From assembly GCA_029378245.1 (NCBI GenBank), contig JARKIF010000030.1, positions 124,001 through 188,000 of the forward strand: a stretch of 64,000 nucleotides of DNA. The letters are read 5' to 3'. This DNA comes from Roridomyces roridus (lineage: Eukaryota > Basidiomycota > Agaricomycetes > Agaricales > Mycenaceae). The notes below the pieces were generated by a model. It was not told where the DNA came from, searched no databases, and saw nothing but the letters and a program-made list of their open reading frames with translations. The position numbers and the translations under genes are program-made. Shown here in pieces: positions 43,596-54,926 of the stretch. Within the stretch, counting starts at the first letter, position 1. Each line of letters starts with the position of its first letter.

Positions 43596-46500
43596 CTACT
43601 CATCCAATTTAGTGCGACGCGTATCGTTCAGTACCTGAGTGATGATTGTGCAAATGCGGCGGAAATGCACTGATGTAGTACCGTTTCGGTCGGGATGATA
43701 CACCTGACATAAATTTAGTGGGCGGGCGATGAAAGAGTTGAATGACACACGAGGGACATCTGCCGATACTGCGAGTTCCGGTTTGACCCAGGGGATAGAA
43801 CGACCGAGACGGCAGGTCGCTTTGTGACATCAGGGTGTGGGAACCGTTCGAGAATGTACCGAATAAGTTGCTGCCAGTACCGCGCACGCCAAGCCATCTG
43901 GGTCGCGTCGTCGACGTCATCGTCCTCCAGAGAGGTAGAATCAAGCCAAGCGGGCGCCGCGCGGGTCTGGGGACGACTCGGAGCCGACGATGACGCTGTT
44001 GAGTTAAACCCAAACGCCGGACGAGGCTTCGGACGAGGCTTCGGCGGAGTAGGAGGCCGGGCCGACTTCTTGAATTTCTTGTATGTGCGTCGCCACTCGC
44101 TGTCGCTGTCCGATTCCGACTCCGAGACTGCACAGAATGAGACGAGAATGCAACCAGAGTGAGGGTTACGCACCGAGATTAATGGGCGGACTTTTCTTTC
44201 TCTTTGCTCCCGAAGCGTCGGAGGATGGTGTGGACTTCCCATTTGTCTCGGGTTGTCCAGTCTCACTGGATGATCTGGTACGTCATGAATGGAATTCGGT
44301 TCATACGGTTACAAGACATGTGCCTACTTTCTCTTCTTCGCCCGGCTACGGGTATTGGGACCACTCGAACTCGGCTTCTGAGAGAATACATTAGAACTCC
44401 GAGGAAAAAGCGATACTGTGCGAATACTCACCGATTTCGAGGGCTTCTCGGACTTGGACTTGAATAGATATCAGCGGGTGGGTTTAATGTGCGGAACTAG
44501 GACACTCACGGGCATCTCGGGTTTTTCTGGCTCCGTGTCAAGCGAGGAACGGAGAACCTCGGTGACGGCAGAGAAGAAACCAGTCATCAACACGAGAGTG
44601 GACTGATATTCATTGTTGTCGGCGTCCACTTCGTCCAGAAGGGGACGGGCAAGCAAGTTGAACACGCGGCCAATACCAAATTCACCGCCGCGCACAATCC
44701 TCTCCTTCCGCATGCTCGCTGCATCACTCATGTCGTCGAACGTCATCATCAAGAGGCAACCGACGTCAGCCGTATTGAGCTCCGGACGGGTGATCGAGTT
44801 AACAAGGATGGAGAGGTTGAGCAAACGGAAGGCCTCCTCGGAGGCAACCTGTAGGAATTATGAATACATTGGCAGCCGTAAGAAATCACGCCAAACTCAC
44901 CGGTAACTGGTCGCCGAAAGTCTCCAAGAAAATAGAAAATTCCCGAAAGCCCGGAGGATCGTATGCGCTGGGCACCAGAGTAGATCGAAGATGTTGAACG
45001 CAGCGGAATATGGCACACGAAAGGTCTTCCAACTCGCTTCGAAGCACGCTAGCCTCGGCGTGTGGGATGCCGGCAGACACCAGAGCGGGTAGAGCACGAT
45101 ACACGACCGACAGATGATCAAGCAATGCATGAGCACCGCCGGGACCCAAGGCAAAAGCGGCGGTGAATTCCGAATCGAACGTGACTGGCATGGATGAGAA
45201 ATTGAAAATGGTAGACTGGATCAGACGTACCGCGCCGTGTAGCATTCTCTCGGAGCTCCGAACCCAGCTCAACAAACGGAACGAGCGGTGTGAGAATATG
45301 GGAGCGGATGATGTCCGGCACATTGGACGCTTGGATGAGGCCGGGTCTATTGAGGAACATGTCGCAGAGAGCGGCCGCATTAGCCGTCGACTCGTATGCG
45401 TTTGCATATGTGCCGGTCGCAACCGACGTCCACTTTACACGTTAGTGAGTAACAAAAAAACAAAGGGCGGCAGCGTGATGACTTACCCAAGTGACCGCTT
45501 GAGTAGGTGGGTGCATGTTGAGAACCGCACGTTGGGCGCGGCGTTGAACATCCGGCACAGTCAATGCGGGCGGCTGTGTTCAGAATGGTCAGATGGCGGG
45601 AATAACTCAGTGCGCTTTGTCACGTACAACCGGCTCCTCGTCGGCTGCATCAAACGCTGGGAAATCAAACGGCTTGGTGGAAGATAGAAAAATGAGTGAG
45701 TGGGCCAATCCAGCAATTCAGCTGACGCACCGGATCCTCTACCTCATCCTGGTCGCACTCGTATTCGTGGGGCTTCTGCGTGCATGTATGAGCAGATTGA
45801 GTCAGAAAAGAACTCATGTGACGCACCTTTGCTTTCTCCTTGCCTTTTCTACTGGACACCGGCGCTGACTCGCGGACCTAGAGAAAGTTTATCACAGCCG
45901 CCGTCATCGGTGAGCAAGATACATACCTCGGCCTTGGTTGGCTTCGCCTTCCCCTTACTATCGGCCGACTCAGCCGCCTTGGATCGACACAAATGAATGA
46001 TTATTGTCATGGCGAGACGGAAAGAGAGTACCTTTTTCTGCGTGTTCTTCGGCGGCGGCGGCTTCGAGCCTTCGGCGGGATTGAGTTTGGTCTGGCCAAG
46101 GAGCAGTGAGTATTCGATCAGGAGGAGCGAACGAGTATGTATACCTTTTTCACGGGGGGTGGGGCAGCGATCGAGGCATCGGACTAAAAAGAAATATCAG
46201 TATCTTGGATTGCGCAGGTAACTTTGGCTCACATCATCGCTGTCGGACGCAGAGTCCTTCCAGATAGATGTTAGAATCATCTCACATGTGAGAAGAGCAC
46301 GCACCATCGTTTCTTCCACGTCAGATCCCTCGCCCTCCGTTTCGTCGCTTGAGATGTCGGTATCCGGGTCCGAGTCGGCGTCGAACACTCCGGGGAACGG
46401 AAGGTTGGGGCCATGCGCGGGGAGTGAGACGAAGAAACTGCGTTTGAAGGCCGCCCCGGCTTTGCGCACAGTTGAATTGGCCTGGGCCCTGTATAAAAAA

Positions 46501-47751
46501 ATCTCAGTTCCTCACAGTCCAGGAAGAAAGAAAGAGAAGACGGACATTTTAACAGCGCGGATGGAAAGCGACATTTTGAGGGGCATGAGACGACGTCGAA
46601 CACCGCGCTTGCGAACCCGTTGTCCCCGCTTGCCTTTCTTGAGCACATGCCCAGTGCGAAGAAGCCGGAGGCCGTGCTTCTTCACCGCGGCAATCTTGGA
46701 GAATCCACCCTCGAGCGCAGCCTTCACCTCCTCGGGGCTCGCATTGTCGGCGAGCTGGATGGTGGCGACGTAGTCGCATTCGGCGAGGTCCACGAGGCTG
46801 GGGGATGCTTGTGAATAGTACGAAACGGAAAAAAGGAAGAATCCGACCCTGCTGCGTCAGGAATATCGCCCCGGCGTCGAGCCACGGCTTTGGTCGCGGG
46901 AATTAAGACGGCCGTGTACAACTTCATTCCGCCCGACTGCGATTTGGGGGGCGGCCGATCGACGGGGATTTTCGTCGAGGCCTTGCGTTTGCGCTGCTTG
47001 GCCCCGGGAATATTCAAGTCGGCCTCTTGCTTCGCCTTCCACACTTATCAGTAGGAGCAGAAGGCTAAAAAAACGATGGCGTACCTTGGCTGCGGGGTTG
47101 AACGGCTCAGATCCCAAAGCAGCACTGGCGTTGGTGGTAGCCCGACTTTGGGCCAGATTCCGGAATACGGGCGGGACCGCCGTCGAGCCACTGAGAGGGT
47201 TCGTCGATGCAGCGGAGGCCGAAGTAGGCACTGAAAGTCCGTTAGAAATGGAAAGACCAACGAGATGGAAATTTACGGCTTGTACCCAGAGCTGTGTGGA
47301 ATAGCGGGGGAGCTGGGTGGATGTGAGAAGCCAATATCATTCAATGAACCAAAACTCACCACTTGTAACGCCCACCGGCGGCATACCAGGAGGGAGACGG
47401 GAGTTGAAGAGTGTCTGGGCCGTTGCAGACGGCGCAGAGAAGGTGTTGGGCCGACCTGAAAAAGCGGAGTTAAAATTCGGGAGCGTGTTACGAGCGGGCG
47501 CCTGCGTACCTGGCTCGGAGGACTTGAACTCGGTCTCTGCCTCACGGCCCTGTGTCAGGTGAGCACTCGGAACAAGAACAGAGACGGAGACTCACCGGCA
47601 GATGTTGCACGCCCAGACAACCGCAGGCAAGACACGGGGTTATGCCGACCATTTGGCCCGGGTTCGGTGTGAACATGAAATGACCGCAAGACGAACCCAA
47701 AGGACATTTGGGATTCTGGCAACGGCCAAGTTTTTCGAGGGGAACATCCAT
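43596..47751 (-). CDS. Large multi-exon protein: Cys-rich N-end, J-like HPD C-end
   Basis: Many short minus-strand exons with consistent splice signals. ATG 47751 begins MDVPLEKLGRCQNPKCPLG, and the first exon (to 47596) has a C-x4-C-x5-C-x3-H plus CLACGC array that looks zinc-binding. Later pieces: QEADLNIPGAKQRKRKAS, LVDLAECDYVATIQLAD, a basic stretch KKGKRGQRVRKRGVRRR, FKRSFFVSLPAHGPNLPFP, acidic and Lys-rich linkers, two helical exons (HALLDHLSVVYRALPALV; NLSILVNSITRPELNTADVG), a Ser/Pro-rich segment, and finally WRARYWQQLIRYILERFPHP followed, after an intron, by VYHPDRNGTTSVHFRRI to the stop at 43596. The closing HPD resembles a J-domain. Function unknown; probably nuclear from the basic tracts. 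The junction near 47045 does not close cleanly in phase, so the 5' model is tentative and two genes cannot be excluded. Confidence 0.5.
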
Positions 47752-48559
47752 AGAGAAATTTTGGAGAGGGAAGAGCTGAGAGGGTGGGATGGAAAAGCGA
47801 GAGGAAGTGACGAGTCATATATGTGAGTACGTGCAAGTTTCCGTTTTGGGGTCAAGATAACGCAAACACATGTTTAATCGGGAGTGGAGGGAATAGGGAG
47901 CGAAAAAGGCAAGTGGATTGTGTGGATACATCACCAGGATCAGGTTGAGACCCTGTCGATCCAATGGTCGTCGTGGTTGTGGAGTGAGATGGACACGTGG
48001 ATGACACGGTTAGTAATCAGCGGATGATGATCGCTGATGGGGTCAATCGATGATGATGTCGGGCTGGAATGGAAGTCGCGGGAGAGCTCGACGGACGATG
48101 TGCGGGTCATTATTATTTATTTAACATAACTTGTAACTAAGTCAAATAGGCATTGCTTTGAACCGATTGCCACCGACGCTCCACAATCATATTGGGAGAG
48201 GAGCGGCGAGTCCAAGATGAAGATGCAGCTCTGACGTCCATGACGTCCAAGTGAGGGGTCTCAGAAGTGGAAGCCGCAGGGGTAGACTCTACGATGTGTT
48301 AATCGGCATCTCATGTAGATCCAAAGAAATTGTTACCAGTTGTCGAGGTTGTGGGAACACCCGCGTGCTCATTGTCCGAATCCTGGACATCTTGAAGCAG
48401 AGGGAGGTTATCTGTGACAGCCCGATAGCTGAAAACTGTTCAGGGGGGAAGGCCTCGGTGAAAGTGAATGGCAGCACTCCATGTTGAAGTTTGAATGTTG
48501 TCGAGTGTCTGCTACGAAAATCGTTGGGAGTGAAAGTTTGAAGTGCGATGGCTCGGTTT

Positions 48560-48707
48560 GGGCTCGGTTGTCAATTTAACGCCTGCCGTTGAAGCTTAGG
48601 GTTGGGGTTGCTCCAAGGCCGATACAGATGGATTCGGCTCGGTTGTCAATACGCCTGCCGTTGAAGCTACTTAATTAGCGTTGGGTTGCTCCAAGGCCGA
48701 TACAGAT
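48560..48707. repeat. Tandem duplication of about 72 bp
   Basis: Two adjacent copies sharing GGCTCGGTTGTCAAT, ACGCCTGCCGTTGAAGCT and TTGCTCCAAGGCCGATACAG, at 48560-48628 and 48636-48707. The rest of 47752-48560 holds no gene I can support. Confidence 0.75.
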
Positions 48708-49227
48708 TCCCAAAGATTTTCCTGTAACCATCAGTGTTCGGCGGCCCGAGAGCCGCTTCCCCATTCCCGCATTGAGCGTTAAAGCGCGACTTGAAACTAG
48801 AACACACATAACACGGGTTTAAAGCAAGTTCAAGTGTGAATTTCACTGGTTGAGGGGACGAGGACGAAAGTAAATTTCGGCTTTCCATTTGATGGTGCAC
48901 CCGATTCTCCCTCTTGTGCGGTGTCCGATCTTCGGGTGTGGTTGGTTTTGGGGCGCCGGAGCCTTCGCTTCCTCGAATCAGACTTGATTGCGGACACATC
49001 CGTCTCGGCAGAGGTTTATCGCCATGAGCGAAACACGGTGAGTTATACAAAGAAGCTACCTTTGCTCCACGATCCGGGTTGTTGCCTCCCGGTGCACTAC
49101 TACTACTGCTTGCGACGGCTCTCAAGGGCCGACTCTCGGAAAGTGGAGCGGAGGGTCCCAACAGCTGACTCCCGCACAGTTGAGCGAGGTATGCAATGGA
49201 ATGGGCATCTTCGCGGTCGTCCGACAT
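48667..49227 (-). CDS. Hypothetical protein
   Basis: ATG 49227 opens MSDDREDAHSIAYLAQL and runs for 186 residues; a GTAGCT donor-like site follows GGNNPDRGAK at 49061, so the true exon may end there. Ser/Pro-rich, no known domain. The 3' part overlaps the tandem duplication, which argues against the full-length reading. Confidence 0.25.
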   Translation of the reverse strand: MSDDREDAHSIAYLAQLCGSQLLGPSAPLSESRPLRAVASSSSSAPGGNNPDRGAKVASLYNSPCFAHGDKPLPRRMCPQSSLIRGSEGSGAPKPTTPEDRTPHKRENRVHHQMESRNLLSSSSPQPVKFTLELALNPCYVCSSFKSRFNAQCGNGEAALGPPNTDGYRKIFGNLYRPWSNPTLIK

Positions 49228-49399
49228 AGGAAGTAGTGCTGGCATGTTAAATATGACGAGCATTTGGCCGGGGAAAACATTCGGTGGAGATTTACGCCGG
49301 GGAATACCGCGAGATGGTGGAGCCCGAGTACGTACAAGACCGGCAGAGGATTGTCGCAGACGAAGCAACCATCACTCTCCGCCGGCCGATCAGACGGGG

Positions 49400-50961
49400 A
49401 TGGTCAAGGCTGAGTACTGAGTACTAGAGTGTATTGAAAATACAAGGAACTTGTAAACGAGGTCAGAAAACAGAATCTAAGTATCCACGGGGAGCGGCGA
49501 CACAGCATGAGTCGCGGGGTCGAGACCGGACCAAGTGTAGGGCAAGTGTAGGGATAATTATGAGGAAGAGGGAGGCGGCGGCGCCTTTATGTAGCAGTGG
49601 ATACTGTACAATTTGTAGCCTACGGAGAGGGGAGGTATCCCAAAAAGTCAACACATCGTGGAAGAGGGCGGCTAAGGATGACAAAGTGTACTTACTCTCC
49701 AAATATTGATGATGGCACGGTAGTCACTAGATAAGTACGGTGGCGAGAATTGAGCCGGCATTGGGAATGTGTGTTTGGAGAGGAAAATGCATTCGCTTGG
49801 ACTGGTCGGATTCACTTGGGAGTGCATCAGTGCACGGGAGCGGAAGAATCGGGATCAAGTGTGCGACACACCTGCAGCCTGTATCCGTGGACGTATAGAG
49901 GACAATTGCCATGGGCACATGTTGGCGCGAAGATACCGATAATGTGATCGGATCGTGCTGGAAGTAAGCAAGTTGGGGTTGCGGAGAACAGACTGATGGC
50001 GCGGCGGAAAGATACTTGGTGTCGGATTAGTGTCGAGCTTGAGGACGGAGTGCTCCAGGTGAAGGGAATAGTGATCCGATGGGATATAGAGGCTGCTGGT
50101 ATGTCTCAGAATCAGGGAGATGGAAGTGGAGGACGAGCTTGGGACGAGCTGTGTGACGTGGGAACGGATCATAAGTGCGGCCGATTGTGCGGAGCTAGCA
50201 GTTCACGAAGGTTCCAAGAACTTCCAAGCTGGAGGGTTGACCCGGACCGACGGCCAGAACGGCGTTGGCTTAAGTACGTGCTCTCGGAAAGCGCCGGAAA
50301 CGGAACGGAGATGCTTGACAGCTCGGACCGTATGCCCGTTCCGTTGACAGCTCGGCACGCTTCTTAATTCCCACCACCGTGCACTTGCAAGTTGCCACTC
50401 GACACCCATTTTGACTGCACCTACCTGAGGCTACCGGACGACGAGGTCCTGGATTTCACATTCAAAACTGCGCCCAACTCCCCCTCTCCTCTGAGGATCC
50501 CTGGCGTCAATCCCTCAGTATCCTAGCAGTCTCCTGTGCACCGGCTTCGCGCGTCTCTCTGTGCATGCCTTGGTGTTTGGTTTGTCTACCATTGCACTTT
50601 GACCAATGGCCTGCGTCTGGTGTAGCTTTATTGTGAATGATACTTTCGCGCCTCTCTAGTCATCTCCCTCGCGCGTACGATCATCTTTTGTGTCATCAAG
50701 TCACTGAAGGGACTTGCCTGCCCACGGCATTCCCTCCGGGGATGTTTCTTTTATTGTTTTATCCAGTTCGACTTCCTTGCTCCAGAGCTACATACGCGAG
50801 ACTTTCAGACCATCCGCGGTCTTCGTGACGAACTCCCCCTTTGTTAAACTCACCCCGACCACCTACCTGCCTCGTTAATCTACCTTGAGGATGAGGGATC
50901 TTATCCCAGTCCTACATACAATCTCGCCGCTAGTATACAACTTCTGCCGCCGGATCGCACC
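49400..50961. other. Gene-poor stretch, nothing supported
   Basis: Short open frames on both strands without splice logic or domains. From 50380 to 50960 the plus strand is pyrimidine-rich, compatible with a promoter for 50962, but no motif stands out. Confidence 0.35.
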
Positions 50962-51287
50962 ATGATTCCTCGCGGCATATTGTCCACGGGCGACGACAGC
51001 GAGTTCTACCGGCAGTTCAATTTGTTTCAGGTGCAACTTGTGAATTCAAGCTGACGAGCGCTGACGAGGGACACCAGGACGTCGCAGCATGGGTTTACCA
51101 GTGGCATCCACTCGTCCCCAAGCCTCCTGTTACTCAAGCGCCGCTCCAAGGTTGGAGTGATTGTGGAAGAATGACTTGGGTACCCAACAGCAACTCCTCG
51201 TCATCCTCCTCGTCGTCCACCGGCTCGATGAAAGCACGAGTCCCCGCCGGCTCTGGAGGCCCACTGCACCTCGGTCCACCGAATTAA
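50962..51287 (+). CDS. Small hypothetical protein, two exons
   Basis: ATG 50962 (MIPRGILSTGDDSEFYRQF), exon 1 to 51030, a 47-nt intron (GTGCAA ... CCAG), exon 2 51078-51287; 92 aa, with VAAWVYQWHPLVPKPP and a Ser-rich run before GPLHLGPPN. The in-frame splice and codon use look genuine, but the protein is not recognised; it could be a broken piece of a larger gene. Confidence 0.35.
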
Positions 51288-52300
51288 CCAACGACTGGCG
51301 AGACAGTTGCTCACGGGGGGTAGGTCCTGTCTTCCTGAGCATATGGAGGCGGCACCGATTTTTGGGGTGGCGTAGATGACCCTTGCTCGATGACTGGGTT
51401 GGCCGCCTTTCGGGACGTTGCAGTTGCTCCTGAAACGCCGACGAGGGACAGATGAGACAAGCCAGCCGGACGTGACGGTAGCGAGTTCGAACTAGACACC
51501 TTCTGCACAAAACTTGCTGATGGGCTGTCGTTGACGAGCGTTGCGAAGTGAGTCTACCCGGGATTCACCAGGATGATCTCTTCATCTTGGAAGCCTTCCA
51601 CTAAGAAGACGAAGGAGGTCTTATCGTGCCAGAAGAGCAGGCGGCAGAGCGAACACTGTCAGGACAAGTGTTAGTATATGTAGCTGTATGTACTCTATGT
51701 GAGAAACGGTGAATGCCTCTCAAGTTGTCTCAACTGAAGCGGCCGAGGAATGGACAGCCAGAGGCGGACAGCGCATTAATACTTGACAACTTGCATCGTC
51801 TTGAGCTTGCACGTTGATAGCAGTCAGAGCCTGCCATACAATCCCTACAACCCGCCGGTTGCTTTGGTACGTCAAGATTTAAGAGAGGACGCTGAGTGCG
51901 AGAGACTGTATGCAAAGAAAAAATGCCAGTACTGAGGAGCAAAGGCATGCAGGAGAGGCGGAAAACGACCTTGCTGTGTTCAGGTGAGAACTAACCGATA
52001 ATTCAATTGTATCTGTGAGTCAATTCAAATTGGTCTGGTTGTCCGCATCCCAACACTATCGCCATGGCTCATGCTTCAGATTTGAATACGAGAGGCCACC
52101 CGCAACCTTCCAGATGGCCAAAGGAGTGCACGGACTTGGTGATGCGCCGCCATCACGCTGAACGATGGCATATCATGGCAATCAATGACAATATCAACCG
52201 ATCAATTGGCCGGCGGCTTGTGATGAGCCATCTGTCACGCTCTGGATTTCAATGCTTTCGACCGGCGGGGTAGGTCAAGAGTGGGTGTGTCGTCTATTTC
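51288..52300. other. Intergenic, nothing convincing
   Basis: A 69-codon plus-strand frame (52064-52273) with an ATG has no domain. No element boundaries detected. Confidence 0.35.
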
Positions 52301-52309
52301 GTGGAGGGA

Positions 52310-52605
52310 ATTGTAGGTGGTGCCATTTATGCCGGCTGCAAGGAGGTGGTGAGTTTTTCTTTGGTACATATGAGGTTGTGCTTTTTTGTTTTTACAAGGG
52401 GTGATTTTCTTTGGAGTGGTGCCTTTTTTTGAGGTGGTGTCAAATATGAATATTTGGGGTTGTGTTCTTTTTGAGCAGCTTGCAAGGTGATGCATTTTCT
52501 GTGTGGCGTGCTTTTTTCATTTCCAAAGGGGGGTGTTTCTGAATTCAAGTGGTGCATTTTTCTTGTATTCTGTACATAATTTTGCTACCTGTATCCTGCC
52601 ATAGG
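52310..52605 (+). repeat. Dispersed GGTGGTGC-rich repeat, copy 2
   Basis: Degenerate units (GTGGTGCCTTTTTTT, GGTGATGCATTTTC, GTGGTGCATTTTTC) ending ATAATTTTGCTACCTGTATCC, the same family and end as 40812-41135 but on the other strand. Confidence 0.6.
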
Positions 52606-53074
52606 GTGGGTTTGGGGTGGCTCTGATTCTTCTTTGTGGGCGCGCCCTATATAAAGATTCTCCACACACAAGCCACGAGGCACTGCGGACCAAGGCTGCA
52701 CGTCTGCTCCTTGTCAAGACAAAGGTTCTTTGAGGGCACGGCGTCTTGGGTGTCTTTGTCCCGTCGACAAGAACCTCATCCCGGATCCAGTGTCTTGTTT
52801 TCGAGCAGGGTGCTACCTGAGGCACCCAGGCCGCTAAAAGACTTCATTGCAGGTCTGATTCGGTCTCGTCAGAGGTCGAGGACACTGCAGGTCGTAAGGA
52901 CTCGGAAAAGTAAAAAGCGGCGCAGCACAGCACGGGTTGACGGCAGCGGAAGCAGAAAGTGATTGCTCCGTTTAGTCATCATTTCTTTCCTCTTGCACTT
53001 CAGGCTACCTCAAAGCCTACCTACTTAGGCTTGACATATGGCTGAGAGGTGGGGCCTAAGTAGGTCCCAGGAAG

Positions 53075-54360
53075 TGGGTATACCCAGTGGTGGTGCACCC
53101 ACCCACGGCGGTGGGTATACCTACCTGGGGATACCCACCATGTCACGTCACACTGCGTGGTGGGTATACCCACCTCCCACCGAGCCAGCTCGTTTTTGCG
53201 ATTCTGGGGGCTGTATGGGGCGATTTTTGTGCCTGCTTGTGGCCCCTGGCTGGTGGCTAGCAGGCCAGCTCGTTTTGGGCATTTTCATGGCTGTACAGGG
53301 CAGTTTTCGAGCCTGCTGCTGGCTCCTGGCTGGTGGCTAGTAGCCCAGCTCGTTTTGGCGATTTTCACGGCTGTACGGGGCGGTTTTCGTGTGGCCCCCT
53401 GGCTGGTGGCTAGCAGCCCAGGTTGTTTTGACCAATTTTGGTGCTGTACTGTCTGGGGCGGTTTTTGTCCCTGCTGCTGGGCTGCTCATAGTCAACTCGC
53501 TTTTGCAATTTTACCACAATTATGGGCTCATCTTTGGGCCTCTTCCTACTGCTGGGCTAGTAGCTGATGGCCAGTCCAATTGTCATATTTCCTATCCAAT
53601 TGACATTGGGTTTCATATCCAGCTTGCTTTTGCCATTGTGGCACATGTACCATACAGCTGGTCCCAGGTCATGGATAGTGGCTGACAGTATGCTTCTTTT
53701 TGTATCCTTCTCGTGTCTGTTGTTGCATTACTATTAGTATTAGCCAGGGTGATTCTCGCCATACTTAAACAGCCGTGTTGGCACATATGCTAATAGCAAT
53801 CGATTGAGGGACAACAACCTTCAGGAATTAATTATACAAGACACCATACCAGCTGGAAAATTTGGCTGGTCTGCACCATGGGCACACATGCTCACTGTGG
53901 GTATACCCACCATCTCATTTGCAAGGTGAGCATACTCACCGTGGGTATACCCACCATGCCATTCGCAAAGTGGGGATACCCACTGTGGGTATACCCACCA
54001 TTCCATTTGCAAAGTGGGGATACTCGCTGTGGGTATACCCACCTCACATTGGACAGAGTGGGTATCCCACCGAGGGTATCCCGAAAAAGGTGAGGACCCT
54101 CACGGTGGGTATCCCCACTCCCACCAACACAAGGTGGGTATCCATCCCCACCCACTGGTACACCCACCTCACAAAGATGGAGAGGTGGGTGTACCCACTT
54201 CTAAACAGGAGAGAGTGGGGATACCCACCCTTCCAAAAGCACAGGTGGGTGTACCCACTCCCCTGCCCCAGCAAGGTGGGTATACCCACCGAAACCATGA
54301 TTCTGGGTAGGTATACCCACCTCAAGTTCTTCTTTGTGAGTATACCCACCTGGCTCTGTT
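53075..54360. repeat. Array of GTGGGTATACCCAC palindromes
   Basis: The perfect 14-bp palindrome GTGGGTATACCCAC occurs at least six times (once near 53160, five times between 53895 and 54295), with many variants such as GTGGGTGTACCCAC, GTGGGGATACCCAC and GTGAGTATACCCAC. Units in 53890-54360 are spaced roughly 20-50 bp, some joined by a CATTTGCAAAGTGGGGATAC-type linker. Palindromicity makes the motif read the same on both strands. Confidence 0.85.
53185..53580. repeat. Degenerate tandem repeat, unit about 80 bp
   Basis: About five units, each starting near CCAGCTCGTTTT and containing GGCTGTA(C/T)(A/G)GGGC and CTGGCTGGTGGCTAG. Later units diverge progressively toward the right. It is enclosed within the palindrome array. 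Confidence 0.75.
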
Positions 54361-54369
54361 CTGGCTTCA

Positions 54370-54480
54370 AGCCACAAAAGTTCAGTGGCACAAAAAGAGT
54401 GCTGACGCGGGAATTGAACGGTTGACCACAAACACTGATGGGACCAGGCAACTTTACCACTGCGGCAACAAGGCATTGCA
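54370..54480 (-). ncRNA. tRNA-like / SINE-like unit 1
   Basis: On the minus strand, TTGCCGCAGTGGTAAAG resembles a polymerase III A box and ACCGTTCAATTCCCGCG a B box about 35 nt later, followed by a T-rich tract (CTCTTTTTG). No convincing full cloverleaf, so not a functional tRNA. Confidence 0.5.
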
Positions 54481-54554
54481 AATAAGTAGAGCATGATTTT
54501 CTAGGTGCGTCCCTTCCCATGAGAAATCAAACGAAAGAAGGTGAGTCCCAAAAA

Positions 54555-54650
54555 GAATGCCAGACCCAGGAATTGAACTGGTGACCATAACTGCTGACAC
54601 ATTGATTACAAGCAAGCAAGTTACCACTGAGCCAGAAAGACATTGGCAGT
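54555..54650 (-). ncRNA. tRNA-like / SINE-like unit 2
   Basis: Minus strand: TGGCTCAGTGGTAAC (A box-like), then CACCAGTTCAATTCCTGG (B box with a self-pairing T-arm), then GGTCTGGCATTCTTTTTGGG. Similar to unit 1 including the TCTTTTTG tail, and in the same orientation about 180 bp away. Confidence 0.55.
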
Positions 54651-54926
54651 GGTTCGAGTACGAGTTCCTACCTGCGTCCCCTCCACTGAGAAATCCAAAT
54701 AAAAGAAACCTACAAGGTACGCCTTTGCAACTCAATCCTCTCCATAGAATATCTGTACAAAGAAGCAGGCTGTCAATCAACTCGGCATTTCCGAATTCGA
54801 TGATTGCTGTGCTGACCAAACAATGTGCCACAACAACCGATATCGTCCGAATTAGGCAGTTTTCTTGGAATCAATGCAGGAGGTCAAGCAAGTATCATAT
54901 TAGACATGTATACATATTCCATATTC

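Noticed and set aside
53040..54360. CRISPR-like repeat array
   Set aside because: Repeats are palindromic, variable and irregularly spaced with no unique spacers, in eukaryotic DNA.
54370..54650. Two functional tRNA genes
   Set aside because: Box-like motifs are present but acceptor and anticodon stems do not form a convincing cloverleaf.
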